Positions 27,534 through 36,196 of a stretch of 64,000 nt of DNA are shown here, in pieces. The position numbers and the translations under genes were made by a program. The notes beneath the pieces are model-generated. The model ran no database searches and was not told the origin of the DNA. It saw nothing but the letters and a program-made list of their open reading frames with translations. The DNA lies in contig JACKFH010000010.1 of NCBI GenBank assembly GCA_020632575.1, forward strand, positions 116,726 to 180,725, given 5' to 3'. The stretch's first letter is position 1, and each line of letters starts with the position of its first letter. This DNA comes from Candidatus Omnitrophota bacterium. Its GTDB lineage: Bacteria; Hinthialibacterota; Hinthialibacteria; OLB16.

Positions 27534-28982
27534 ATGTCCGACCCAAAGGGTCCCATCATTGTCTGGTTCAGACGAGACCTTCGTTTAAGAGATAACCCCG
27601 CACTTTATTGGGCTTGTAAGTCCGATCACCCCGTCCTGCCGATCTACGTCTGGTCCCCCGAGGAGGAGGCTCCCTGGGAGCCGGGAGGCGCTTCCAAATG
27701 GTGGCTTCATCACTCCTTGGCAGCCCTGAAGAAGGATCTCCAAGAGGACAACCTAGATCTTGTCATCGCAAAGGGTCCTTCCTTAGAAACCCTCAAACGA
27801 GTTGTCAAAGAGACTCGCGCGGTCGGCCTCTTCTGGAATCGACTTTACGATCCGGCGACGCTTGCGAGAGACACCGAGGTGAAAACTCATTTCAAAGACC
27901 AAGGGTTGAATGTCCGGTCCTTCAATGGATCGCTCTTGTATGAGCCATGGGAGATCGAAACCAAGGAAGGGAACCCCTACCAAGTTTTCACACCCTTCTG
28001 GAAAGCGGTCCGCATGGATCTCGACCCGGCCGAACCCCTTCCGAAACCCCGGAAGGGAATGGCGGAGGGCTTTGAACATCCATCGATCGATATTGATGAT
28101 CTTGAACTCCTCCCCAAGATCGATTGGGCGGGAGGAATCCAAGAGGCATGGGAGCCGGGGGAGGACGGAGCGCGAAAGGAGTTCGACAAATTTCAGGAAT
28201 CGCGGTTGGAGGATTACCCCGAGGGACGGGACTTCCCGGCGAAACAAGCCACCTCTCGCATGTCCCCTTATCTTCATTTTGGCGAGATCAGTCCTCGAAC
28301 CATCTGGAGCAAACTCCTCGAGGAGGCCCCATCCGATGTGTTATCGAAGCGGGGGAATTCCACGGGAGAATTCCTTCGCGAGTTGGCTTGGCGGGAGTTC
28401 GCCCATCATCTGCTGTACCACTTCCCGCAAACTCCAGAGAACAACCTTCGGGAAAAGTTCAAGGATTTTCCGTGGCGAGAAGACGAGGCCCAACTCAAAC
28501 AGTGGCAAAAGGGACAAACCGGTTATCCCATCGTGGACGCCGGGATGCGGGAGCTTTGGACCACCGGGTACATGCACAATCGCGTGCGCATGATCGTCGC
28601 ATCGTTCCTGGTGAAAGACCTGCGCATCCACTGGATTGAGGGCGCGAGATGGTTCTGGGACACGCTGGTCGACGCCGACCTCGCGAACAACACCTTGGGC
28701 TGGCAATGGACAGCGGGCTGCGGCGCCGACGCCGCCCCCTATTTTCGAATTTTCAACCCAATGAAACAGGGTGAGAAATTTGACCCCGGTGGGGAATATG
28801 TTCGTAAATGGGTTCCTGAAATTGCCTCACTACCAGATGCTCATCTACAGGCTCCGTGGGAGGCTTCTTCCCAAGTCCTTAAAGAGGCGGGAGTCGAATT
28901 GGGCGAAGACTACCCGGAGCCGATGGTCGATCATTCCGAGGAGAGAGAGAAAGCGCTCGAGGCTTTTCAAAAGATCAAATAG
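27534..28982 (+). CDS. phrB: Deoxyribodipyrimidine photolyase, class I
   Basis: The 482-residue protein matches class I CPD photolyases over its whole length: antenna-binding Rossmann domain at the N-terminus (IIVWFRRDLRLRDNPAL) and the helical FAD-binding domain with TSRMSPYLHFGEISPR, WREFAHHLLYHFP, DAGMRELWTTGYMHNRVRM and NNTLGWQWTAGCGADAAPY. It repairs UV-induced cyclobutane dimers using blue light. GGAGG lies eight bases before the ATG. Its end overlaps the end of the convergent kinase gene by eight bases. A cryptochrome role is less likely given the complete photolyase motifs. Confidence 0.94.
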   Translation: MSDPKGPIIVWFRRDLRLRDNPALYWACKSDHPVLPIYVWSPEEEAPWEPGGASKWWLHHSLAALKKDLQEDNLDLVIAKGPSLETLKRVVKETRAVGLFWNRLYDPATLARDTEVKTHFKDQGLNVRSFNGSLLYEPWEIETKEGNPYQVFTPFWKAVRMDLDPAEPLPKPRKGMAEGFEHPSIDIDDLELLPKIDWAGGIQEAWEPGEDGARKEFDKFQESRLEDYPEGRDFPAKQATSRMSPYLHFGEISPRTIWSKLLEEAPSDVLSKRGNSTGEFLRELAWREFAHHLLYHFPQTPENNLREKFKDFPWREDEAQLKQWQKGQTGYPIVDAGMRELWTTGYMHNRVRMIVASFLVKDLRIHWIEGARWFWDTLVDADLANNTLGWQWTAGCGADAAPYFRIFNPMKQGEKFDPGGEYVRKWVPEIASLPDAHLQAPWEASSQVLKEAGVELGEDYPEPMVDHSEEREKALEAFQKIK

Positions 28983-31749
28983 CGAAATCGCTTCCCAACG
29001 GGGCTCGATGAACCAAATATTTTCGAAGCATCTTCGCCAGCTGCTTTTGGTCAATCGGTTTGGATATGTAGTCATCCATCCCCGACTCGAGACATTTCTC
29101 ACGGTCCCCCGCGACCGCGTTGGCGGTCATGGCCACGATCGGGACTTCCGGGATCCCTCCCGTTCCTTCCCGGATCATTCGGGTTGTATCGTACCCATCC
29201 AACCCGGGCATTTGGCAATCCATCAATATTAGATCGAAGGGATGTTCCTCCAACCTGGAGAGAGCCGCTTGACCATCCTCCGCCACCTCGCAGCCATATC
29301 CCATCTTATCCAACATTTGCCCCGCGACACGCTGATTAATGAAATTGTCCTCCACCAGGAGAATCCTGTAATCCCTCCGTTGAAAGTCTGAATGAGTTTC
29401 CTGTGATTTTTGCGCATGCCCGTTGGTTGAGGGATTTGCGGCGCTTTCCGGGTCCATATCCAAGACGATATCCAAACAATCCAATAGATCGTCGGGTCGG
29501 ATCGGTTTGACAATGTAGCCTTGAAAACCCGCTCGTTCAAAATCTCCAGATCGAGCGAGGTCATCGATTGAAAGAACCGAAATCAGGTGGGGCGGGGGAT
29601 GCTGGTTCGAATTCCGAACCATCTCCGCGATTTGAAGGGGATCGGGATTTGTGAGTTGAGAATCGACAATGACCACATCGTAGAAACTTCCGGATTCGAT
29701 TTCCTCATCCAAGTTGCTGACAACGCTTTCCCCTGACGCGGCGGTCGACACCCGACAACCCCACGAATCGAGATAAGAATCCAGAATAACCTGATCGATC
29801 AGACTCCCAACGGCCAGGAGCGCCTTGCGGCCACGCAGGCTCCATCTCTTCGAATTGAATTCGCACGCGTACCCCGATTGGATCTTGAACACAGAAGTGA
29901 ACCAGAAGGTCGATCCCTTCCCAACTTCGCTCTCGAATCCGATTTGCCCTCCAAACATCTCCGCCAACTGCTTGGAGATCGCCAGCCCCAGACCTGTTCC
30001 CCCGTACTTCCGAGTGTTCGACACATCGGCTTGCGAAAATGACTGAAACAAAGCCGACCGCTGCTCCTCGGGAATGCCCACCCCGGAGTCTCTCACCTCG
30101 AACCTTAATTTGACCTCGTCATTCCGGTGGTTCTCCAGGAGGACCTGCAAAAAGATGGAACCCTCTTGGGTAAATTTCACCGCATTGCTTCCCAGGTTCA
30201 TCAGAATTTGACGAAGGCGCGAGGGGTCTCCGACCAGCGACACAGGCGCCATCGGATCGACGAGGAACCCGAGTTCAAGCCCCTTTTCCTCGCTCTTGGG
30301 AGAAAGGATTTCAACTGTCTCCTCGAAGACCTTGTAAAGATCGAACTTGATGTTTTCGAGTTCCAGTTTTCCCGCCTCAATCTTGGAGAAATCCAAGATG
30401 TCGTTGATGAGGGCGAGAAGAGCTTTCCCGGAGATGTCGACCGTTTTCGCATACTCCTTCTGTTCGCTCGTGAGATCCGTGTCGAGGAGAAGCTGGGTCA
30501 TTCCGATGACTCCATTCATCGGCGTTCGCAATTCATGGCTCATATTGGCAAGAAACTGACTCTTGGCGCGAGTTGCCTGAAGCGCCGCCTCCGAGGCCGA
30601 GTCCAACCGCTCCATTTGCTTTTGTATCAATTGGGTCGCCACCCATCCCAGAATGGCGAAGATGGCAAAGATGACGACGCTGATGCTCAATGCGCGGATC
30701 CAAACGATTTGGAGGGATTCGGAAATCTGTTTGGCGATCTCCTCCTGCACCCGGGCGAATTGTTTATCGAAGAGGTGGAGAATGTGATCGGCCCGATTGA
30801 AAGCCTCCGCGGAACTTGTGAGGAGGCGACCTTGGTCTTGATCTAACAGGAGACCTTGTCTCTTCAAAGCGAATAACCCATCTCGACTCGTGAGGATAGT
30901 GTGCTCTCCGGGCTCGCGCGTGAACCGAGCGCCGAACAAAAGCCTCTCGATTTCGGTGACCTCATCAACGGTTATCGGACTCTCCTCCTGTTGGGCGATC
31001 CTTGTCATTCTCTTTAGAGAGGGGGCGAACTCATTGTCTCGGAAGTCCGGCAAGGCGTCGGGGTTTTGAACGCCAATGAGCTTTTCGGTCAGCACGGAGA
31101 GAGTGGCGACCTCTCTCCTAAGATTGCCCACTGCTCCCTCGTTCTTAGCGACCAATTCCTCGAGATCCGTATAAATCCCCTCGTCCGCGCCCCCATTGGT
31201 CTTGGATCCCAATCCTCGAATTCGGAGAACTCGATTGAGGCGAATCTTCCCCTCTTCCTCGTCCAAACTCCCCTGAAGATCGTGAAGGATATCCCGTGTC
31301 TGTCCGGACCGATCGCGAAGTGACTCCAGTGTGGAGTCCCGCTTTGCCGCCCAGGTCTCACACTCGACCTCAATCTCCCGCAACCTCGGCATAAGAGATT
31401 TAAGCGCCGCCACCTCCCGCGCGAACCCCTTTCCGGAGAGTTGCTCCAAAGCGCTTTCCACCGCCGAGCCGTCTTCAACTTCCAAATCTTCCGGACCGAC
31501 CTCACCACCAGATAGTATTGACGCGACTCTCTCCTGAGAGTCTTGAATGGAGGATTGCGCCACCCGCGTCAGTTGGAGAATCTTGGATTTCATCTCCTCG
31601 GACGCAATTCGTTGTTGTTGGATTTCGGTGATCGAGCGATTTACCATGGTCAGAGTAAGGACTCCTCCCAGAGTTCCGGCCGCGATCAAAAACCAAACGA
31701 TTTGAGCGACGCTCCAACCGGAATGGGAGACCCTTTCTGGACGGTTCAT
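28975..31749 (-). CDS. Membrane hybrid histidine kinase coupled to a binding protein, tandem receivers
   Basis: About 924 residues from the ATG at 31749, which overlaps the stop of the binding-protein gene (ATGA) and has GGGAGG upstream. Two membrane helices (IVWFLIAAGTLGGVLTLTMV and WIRALSISVVIFAIFAILGW) enclose a helical extracytoplasmic domain of about 300 residues, as in TorS. Then come a HisKA with His near 405 (MSHELRTPMNGVIGM), an ATPase (RDSGVGIPEEQ, GGTGLGLAISKQL), a degenerate receiver (YDVVIVDSQLTNPD) and a true receiver with Asp near 844 (LILMDCQMPGLDGYDTTRM). No output domain or Hpt is seen. Coupling suggests that the upstream solute-binding protein presents the ligand to this kinase. 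Confidence 0.92.
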   Translation of the reverse strand: MNRPERVSHSGWSVAQIVWFLIAAGTLGGVLTLTMVNRSITEIQQQRIASEEMKSKILQLTRVAQSSIQDSQERVASILSGGEVGPEDLEVEDGSAVESALEQLSGKGFAREVAALKSLMPRLREIEVECETWAAKRDSTLESLRDRSGQTRDILHDLQGSLDEEEGKIRLNRVLRIRGLGSKTNGGADEGIYTDLEELVAKNEGAVGNLRREVATLSVLTEKLIGVQNPDALPDFRDNEFAPSLKRMTRIAQQEESPITVDEVTEIERLLFGARFTREPGEHTILTSRDGLFALKRQGLLLDQDQGRLLTSSAEAFNRADHILHLFDKQFARVQEEIAKQISESLQIVWIRALSISVVIFAIFAILGWVATQLIQKQMERLDSASEAALQATRAKSQFLANMSHELRTPMNGVIGMTQLLLDTDLTSEQKEYAKTVDISGKALLALINDILDFSKIEAGKLELENIKFDLYKVFEETVEILSPKSEEKGLELGFLVDPMAPVSLVGDPSRLRQILMNLGSNAVKFTQEGSIFLQVLLENHRNDEVKLRFEVRDSGVGIPEEQRSALFQSFSQADVSNTRKYGGTGLGLAISKQLAEMFGGQIGFESEVGKGSTFWFTSVFKIQSGYACEFNSKRWSLRGRKALLAVGSLIDQVILDSYLDSWGCRVSTAASGESVVSNLDEEIESGSFYDVVIVDSQLTNPDPLQIAEMVRNSNQHPPPHLISVLSIDDLARSGDFERAGFQGYIVKPIRPDDLLDCLDIVLDMDPESAANPSTNGHAQKSQETHSDFQRRDYRILLVEDNFINQRVAGQMLDKMGYGCEVAEDGQAALSRLEEHPFDLILMDCQMPGLDGYDTTRMIREGTGGIPEVPIVAMTANAVAGDREKCLESGMDDYISKPIDQKQLAKMLRKYLVHRAPLGSDFAI

Positions 31750-32990
31750 GGGATGTCCTCCCAATTCAGGGGTTGGACTCGATTGTCGCGAATGACCGAC
31801 GCCCAAACGTGATGACAGGCCTGAGTGTGGTCCGGGGCGAGTCGGAGAGGGACCCCGAGTCCTAGATCGAAATCTCCAAGATCGAGAAGCGCGCGAGCGA
31901 TCCCCTCGCGGTCGATCGGGCCGTTGTATTCCGCGAGTGCCACCCCGAGAATTCGAGCGGCGATATAACCTTCGAGAGATCCGAAAGAGGGTTTGGCGGA
32001 TGGATCGTAGTCGGTTAGGTCTCGATGATACTCCCGAACGAGTGGAAGGTCGGACTCATAGTGGGGAACCACTTGCGTGATAATCGTTCCCTCTCCCAGA
32101 TCCCCTAATTCCCGTTGCAGGGATTCCGCTCCGACAAAGGAAACATTCAGGAAATAGGGGTGGAGCCCGATTCCTTTGGCGAGACGGATGAACTTCGCGC
32201 AGGGGCTGTAGGCTCCCACCATAATAATTGCCTTGGGATCTCGACCGGCCGAAAGAATGTCCGCGAGGCCGTTTTCCACCGCCATGGTGTTTCGTTCATA
32301 CCGAGCGTGAACGACATCCGTCTCATTCTTTAGCCCGTTCGCAAGCAGCGCGTCGATCCCGCCCTCGAAACCCGAATCGCCATACCCATCACGCTGTGTG
32401 AAGAAAGCGAATTCCTCAGGGCGAAGTCCACGATACTTGATGAGCGCCTCCACCATGGCCGCAGTTTCCTCGGCATAGCTCGCCCGGTAGTTGATCACAT
32501 ACGGGTCGGGAGGATTCTTCCTCAGGATTCCCGCCCCGGTGTACGCGGCGAAGAACGGAACCTTTTGTTCGTTCATAATCGGCAGCGCCGCGATCGCCGT
32601 GGGGGTTCCCACGTTTCCAATGATACCCGAGACATTCTCTTCCTCGATCAACTTGCGGATATTCGGGGCCGTTCGCCTGGGTTCGTAACCGTCATCCATC
32701 GCCACAAGTTCCAGGTCTTGTTCTGGTGTCTTGTTGGAGCGATTCAAACGATCTATTCCCGCTTCGACTCCAAGTCTCATGTTGATTCCGAGGTCCGCCG
32801 CGGGACCGCTCAGCGCGGTCGACATTCCAAGCCGGATTGGATGGTCGGAAGAAGGTTGAGGTTGCGTTTCCTCTGCAACTCCCATGGTGACAACAAGGAG
32901 CGACACAACAGTCGCGCAAACCAATCGGATCCCCCTCGAAAACTGCGGGCGATCCTTGCTCAACCCGTCTGACATGCTAAGGCTTTGCAC
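31746..32990 (-). CDS. LivJ/TorT-like periplasmic binding protein, likely sensor partner of the kinase
   Basis: The 414-residue protein has a signal peptide (about 20-40) and the type 1 periplasmic binding fold of branched-chain amino acid receptors: PIRLGMSTALSGPAADLG, VSGIIGNVGTPTAIAALPIM and AFFTQRDGYGDSGFEGG. No permease or ATPase genes are near. Instead it overlaps a hybrid kinase start by four bases. By analogy with TorT-TorS and LuxP-LuxQ it most likely senses a small molecule for the kinase rather than transporting it. The ligand is unknown. A consensus -10 box lies about 150 bases upstream. Confidence 0.88.
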   Translation of the reverse strand: MQSLSMSDGLSKDRPQFSRGIRLVCATVVSLLVVTMGVAEETQPQPSSDHPIRLGMSTALSGPAADLGINMRLGVEAGIDRLNRSNKTPEQDLELVAMDDGYEPRRTAPNIRKLIEEENVSGIIGNVGTPTAIAALPIMNEQKVPFFAAYTGAGILRKNPPDPYVINYRASYAEETAAMVEALIKYRGLRPEEFAFFTQRDGYGDSGFEGGIDALLANGLKNETDVVHARYERNTMAVENGLADILSAGRDPKAIIMVGAYSPCAKFIRLAKGIGLHPYFLNVSFVGAESLQRELGDLGEGTIITQVVPHYESDLPLVREYHRDLTDYDPSAKPSFGSLEGYIAARILGVALAEYNGPIDREGIARALLDLGDFDLGLGVPLRLAPDHTQACHHVWASVIRDNRVQPLNWEDIP

Positions 32991-33140
32991 GAAACACTCT
33001 CAAAATCCTTTACTTTCTTTTGAATGGCAGGCCTGTCTTGCGTTCCTTCAAGATGGTGGGACCCCTTAACAAGGGATCTGCGGAGCGAATCTCCTTTAAG
33101 GTGTGTTTTATTTGCTTTATTGATTTAATCTCTTTTATTG

Positions 33141-33146
33141 ATTATA
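33141..33146 (-). promoter_or_regulatory. Consensus -10 box for the binding-protein/kinase operon
   Basis: A perfect TATAAT on the minus strand, about 150 bases ahead of the start at 32990. The -35 is weak (GGTTGC at 17 bases). Confidence 0.4.
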
Positions 33147-33217
33147 CCATGGATTGAATTTTCGCAACCCCCGCGCCGCGCATGGCCAGAGCCTCAAACA
33201 CCAGAGCCTGAAACACC

Positions 33218-33246
33218 TTGACAAAGGAAATAAAGAGGACTAATTT
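33218..33246 (+). promoter_or_regulatory. Candidate suf operon promoter
   Basis: TTGACA (33218-33223) is a perfect -35; 17 bases on lies TAATTT (33241-33246), a weak -10 that falls inside the palindrome GGACTAATTTAGTCT. Binding to that palindrome would block RNA polymerase. Confidence 0.5.
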
Positions 33247-33251
33247 AGTCT
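33237..33251. promoter_or_regulatory. Putative Rrf2-regulator operator 1
   Basis: GGACTAATTTAGTCT contains the perfect 13-base dyad GACTAATTTAGTC centred at 33244. It shares the pattern GGACYAATTTRGTCY with a second site 118 bases downstream and overlaps the presumed -10. The Rrf2-type gene 135 bases further on is the natural candidate to bind it. Confidence 0.55.
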
Positions 33252-33354
33252 TATAAGGGCTCGACACCTCCAGAGTGGGGGCTCTTACACCGCCCGTTTT
33301 CTCCCCTGATGAGATAAATAGTCTTCCCATGAGGAAGGGCGGGATGGAGAAAGT

Positions 33355-33369
33355 GGACCAATTTGGTCC
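33355..33369. promoter_or_regulatory. Putative Rrf2-regulator operator 2
   Basis: GGACCAATTTGGTCC is a perfect 15-base dyad, 16 bases before the regulator's start codon. It matches operator 1 at all positions but the outer pairs (C/T and G/A swaps that preserve symmetry). Confidence 0.55.
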
Positions 33370-33385
33370 AGCAAGGGTTTAAGCA

Positions 33386-33859
33386 ATGATTCGAATTACG
33401 AAGATCGCCGATTACGGAATTTTGTTGATGGCCGAAATGGCGGCTGAGGGGGTGGGCGCGGTCCACAACGCCCGTTGCCTCTCCGATTCGACCCGTATTC
33501 CGCAACCGATGGTCAGTAAGATCCTAAAGACGCTCGCGCGCGAGGGGTTGCTAATTTCCCATCGCGGCCAGAAGGGTGGATACAGCCTCTCCAGAACCCC
33601 GGGGCGGATCACCGTCGCGGAAATCATCACCGCGTTGGAGGGGCCGATCGCGATTATTGAATGCGCGGATCACGAAAAGGACCATATCTGCGATCTCCAG
33701 GAAGTTTGCGCGGTCAGCAGCCCTTGGAAAAGAATTAACGACGCGGTTTGCGACGCTTTGTCCGCCATCACCCTGGAGGAGATGGTGCAGCCCTGCTGCG
33801 GGAGCTCCCAGGGGTTGGCGGAAGAGGGAGTCTTTTTGACTCCCAAGATCTTGAATTGA
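33386..33859 (+). CDS. Rrf2-family Fe-S regulator of the suf operon
   Basis: The 157-residue protein has the winged helix of Rrf2/IscR regulators (ITKIADYGILLMAEMA, recognition region IPQPMVSKILKTLAREGLL, wing HRGQKGGYSL). Three cysteines C93, C102 and C108 are spaced like the cluster ligands of this family. Being first in the suf operon, it probably senses cluster supply and represses the operon when replete. Two matching palindromes upstream are its likely sites. The C-terminus extends past the usual end with a CC motif (MVQPCCGSS) of unknown role. Confidence 0.9.
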   Translation: MIRITKIADYGILLMAEMAAEGVGAVHNARCLSDSTRIPQPMVSKILKTLAREGLLISHRGQKGGYSLSRTPGRITVAEIITALEGPIAIIECADHEKDHICDLQEVCAVSSPWKRINDAVCDALSAITLEEMVQPCCGSSQGLAEEGVFLTPKILN

Positions 33860-33867
33860 TCGATTTC

Positions 33868-33894
33868 GAGCGAACCCCTCGAGAAGGTTCGTTC
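33868..33894 (+). other. Hairpin in the regulator-sufB spacer
   Basis: A nine-pair stem with one G-U (33868-33876 with 33886-33894) and a nine-base loop sits between the regulator stop and the sufB ribosome binding site. It may set relative mRNA stability of regulator and structural genes; it lacks the T-tract of a terminator. Confidence 0.35.
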
Positions 33895-33911
33895 TCAAAG
33901 GAGAAGAAGGC

Positions 33912-35363
33912 ATGACGACGGATACCATGATGCTCGAGGACTTGGCTCGTAAGGAGTACAAGTATGGCTGGTCCACCGAGATCGAATCGGACACCGTACC
34001 CCCGGGATTGAATGAGGAGGTCATTCGACTCATTTCCGACAAGAAAGAGGAGCCGCGGTGGTTGCTCGAATGGCGGTTGAAGGCTTATCGCCATTGGCTG
34101 ACCATGGAAGAGCCGAAGTGGCAGAACGTCCACTATCCTCCCATCGACTTTCAGGCGGTCTCTTACTACTCGGCCCCCAAACAAAAGGGGGAGCGTCCGA
34201 AAAGCATGGATGAAGTCGACCCGAAACTTCTCGAGACTTACGAGAAATTGGGGATTCCCCTGAAAGAGAGAGAAGTCCTCGCTGGGGTGGTCGCGGTCGA
34301 CGCGGTCTTCGACAGCGTCTCGGTGGGGACCACCTTCAAGGAGACCCTCGCCGAAAAGGGAATCGTCTTCTGCTCCTTCTCCGAGGCGGTCAAAGAACAC
34401 CCTGACCTCGTTAAGAAGTATTTGGGCTCGGTTGTTCCCTACACGGACAATTTTTACGCGACCCTCAACTCGGCGGTCTTTAGCGACGGGTCCTTCTGCT
34501 ATATCCCCAAAGGGGTCAAGTGCCCGATGGAGCTTTCGACCTACTTCCGCATCAACGAGGCGAGCACGGGACAATTCGAAAGGACCCTACTTGTCGCCGA
34601 TGAGGGCGCGTCGGTCAGTTATCTCGAGGGTTGCACGGCGCCAATGCGGGACACCAACCAGTTGCACGCCGCGGTGGTCGAGATCGTGGCCTTGGACAAC
34701 GCCCAGGTGAAATATTCGACCGTCCAGAACTGGTTCCCGGGCGATGAGGAAGGCAAGGGGGGCATCTACAACTTTGTCACCAAGCGAGGGAAATGCGCCG
34801 GCAAGAATTCCAAGATCTCCTGGACCCAGGTCGAAACCGGTTCGGCGATCACCTGGAAATACCCGAGCTGCATCCTCCTGGGAGACAATTCGGTTGGCGA
34901 ATTCTACTCGGTCGCCATGACCAACAACTACCAACAGGCCGACACCGGAACCAAGATGATCCACATCGGCAAAAACACGAAGAGCACGATTGTCTCGAAG
35001 GGGATCTCGGCCGGCAAGAGCCAAAACACCTACCGCGGGTTGGTGAAGATCGGCAAAAACGCGACCGGTTCGCGGAACTACAGCCAGTGCGATTCGATGT
35101 TGATCGGCGACAAGTGCGGAGCCCATACGTTTCCCTACTTGGAGGTGAACAACACCACCTCCCAAGTCGAGCATGAGGCCTCCACTTCCAAGATCGGAGA
35201 GGATCAGATCTTTTATTGCAACCAACGGGGCATCGAGACCGAGGACGCGGTGTCCATGATTGTGAACGGCTTCTGTAAAGAGGTTTTCCGCGAACTTCCG
35301 ATGGAATTCGCGGTGGAAGCTCAAAAACTTCTCGATGTCAGCCTCGAGGGGAGTGTCGGTTAA
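33912..35363 (+). CDS. sufB: Fe-S cluster scaffold protein SufB
   Basis: The 483-residue protein is a full-length SufB, the scaffold on which the SufBC2D complex assembles Fe-S clusters in the cytoplasm. Signature stretches are present: FYATLNSAVFSDGSFCYIPK, CPMELSTYFRINEASTGQFE, YLEGCTAPMRDTNQLHAA and the C-terminal beta-helix core (MLIGDKCGAHTFPYLEVNN, HEASTSKIGEDQIFYCNQRG). An AAAGGAG precedes the ATG. It is followed at 54 bases by sufC. No frame damage is seen here, unlike sufD and sufS. Confidence 0.96.
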   Translation: MTTDTMMLEDLARKEYKYGWSTEIESDTVPPGLNEEVIRLISDKKEEPRWLLEWRLKAYRHWLTMEEPKWQNVHYPPIDFQAVSYYSAPKQKGERPKSMDEVDPKLLETYEKLGIPLKEREVLAGVVAVDAVFDSVSVGTTFKETLAEKGIVFCSFSEAVKEHPDLVKKYLGSVVPYTDNFYATLNSAVFSDGSFCYIPKGVKCPMELSTYFRINEASTGQFERTLLVADEGASVSYLEGCTAPMRDTNQLHAAVVEIVALDNAQVKYSTVQNWFPGDEEGKGGIYNFVTKRGKCAGKNSKISWTQVETGSAITWKYPSCILLGDNSVGEFYSVAMTNNYQQADTGTKMIHIGKNTKSTIVSKGISAGKSQNTYRGLVKIGKNATGSRNYSQCDSMLIGDKCGAHTFPYLEVNNTTSQVEHEASTSKIGEDQIFYCNQRGIETEDAVSMIVNGFCKEVFRELPMEFAVEAQKLLDVSLEGSVG

Positions 35364-35417
35364 TCATTAGAAAATCTCCCAATGACGGGGATGAAGAAAT
35401 AAAAGGAATACGAAAAG

Positions 35418-36185
35418 ATGGCTATTATCGAAATCAAAAATCTCCACGCCAATGTGGAGGGAAACGAAATCCTGAAAGGGATCGACCTCACCGTGAACGC
35501 GGGAGAGACCCACGCGATCATGGGGCCCAATGGATCCGGGAAGAGCACTCTCGCTTCGGTCCTGGCCGGGCGCGAGGAGTACGAAATCACCGAGGGCCAG
35601 ATCCTATACAATGGCAAGGATCTCCTGGAGATGGACCCGGATGTGCGCGCCTGCGAAGGGATTTTTCTGGCGTTCCAATACCCGGTCGAAATCCCCGGGG
35701 TGAATAACTCCTACTTCCTGCGCACCGCTGTGAACGCGATCCGCAAGCACCACGGCGAGGATGAAATCGACCCGGGCGAGTTTCTCTCTCTCCGAGAGAA
35801 GATGAAATTGGTCCATATGGATGACCGTTTTCTCAGTCGCTCGATCAACGAGGGATTTTCGGGAGGCGAAAAAAAGAGGAACGAAATCTTCCAGATGTTG
35901 GTCCTCGATCCGACTCTCGCGGTCCTCGACGAAACGGATTCCGGGCTCGATATCGACGCTCTGAAGATTGTCGCCGAGGGAGTCAACGAATTCCGCAGGG
36001 ACCCCTCGAAAGCGGCGATCGTGGTGACCCACTACCAGAGGTTGTTGAACTACATCGTGCCCGACTTCGTTCATGTTCTCGTGGATGGGAAAATCGTCCA
36101 GTCGGGCGGCAAGGAACTGGCTCTGGAACTTGAGAGCAAAGGTTATGGCTGGATCGAAAGAGAACCGGCCTCAGTCTCCGCGTAA
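35418..36185 (+). CDS. sufC: SUF system ATPase SufC
   Basis: The 255-residue ABC-type ATPase powers the SufBCD scaffold. Walker A GPNGSGKST, Q-loop FLAFQYPVEIPGV, the SufC-type signature FSGGEKKRNEIFQML, Walker B LAVLDETDSGLDIDALK and the switch His in VVTHYQRLL are all present. The DETDSG variant after Walker B is typical of SufC. It lies between sufB and sufD, with 11 bases before the sufD start. Confidence 0.96.
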   Translation: MAIIEIKNLHANVEGNEILKGIDLTVNAGETHAIMGPNGSGKSTLASVLAGREEYEITEGQILYNGKDLLEMDPDVRACEGIFLAFQYPVEIPGVNNSYFLRTAVNAIRKHHGEDEIDPGEFLSLREKMKLVHMDDRFLSRSINEGFSGGEKKRNEIFQMLVLDPTLAVLDETDSGLDIDALKIVAEGVNEFRRDPSKAAIVVTHYQRLLNYIVPDFVHVLVDGKIVQSGGKELALELESKGYGWIEREPASVSA

Positions 36186-36196
36186 AAGGAAACGAA

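Larger units (their letters stand above)
32991..33385. promoter_or_regulatory. Divergent control region between sensor pair and suf operon
   Basis: This gene-free stretch of about 395 bases is AT-rich in its middle (33100-33160) and contains the promoter of the leftward binding-protein/kinase unit and the promoter-operator region of the rightward suf operon, both listed separately. A short CCCTT/AAGGG hairpin lies near 33063-33075. I see no small gene in it. Confidence 0.5.
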
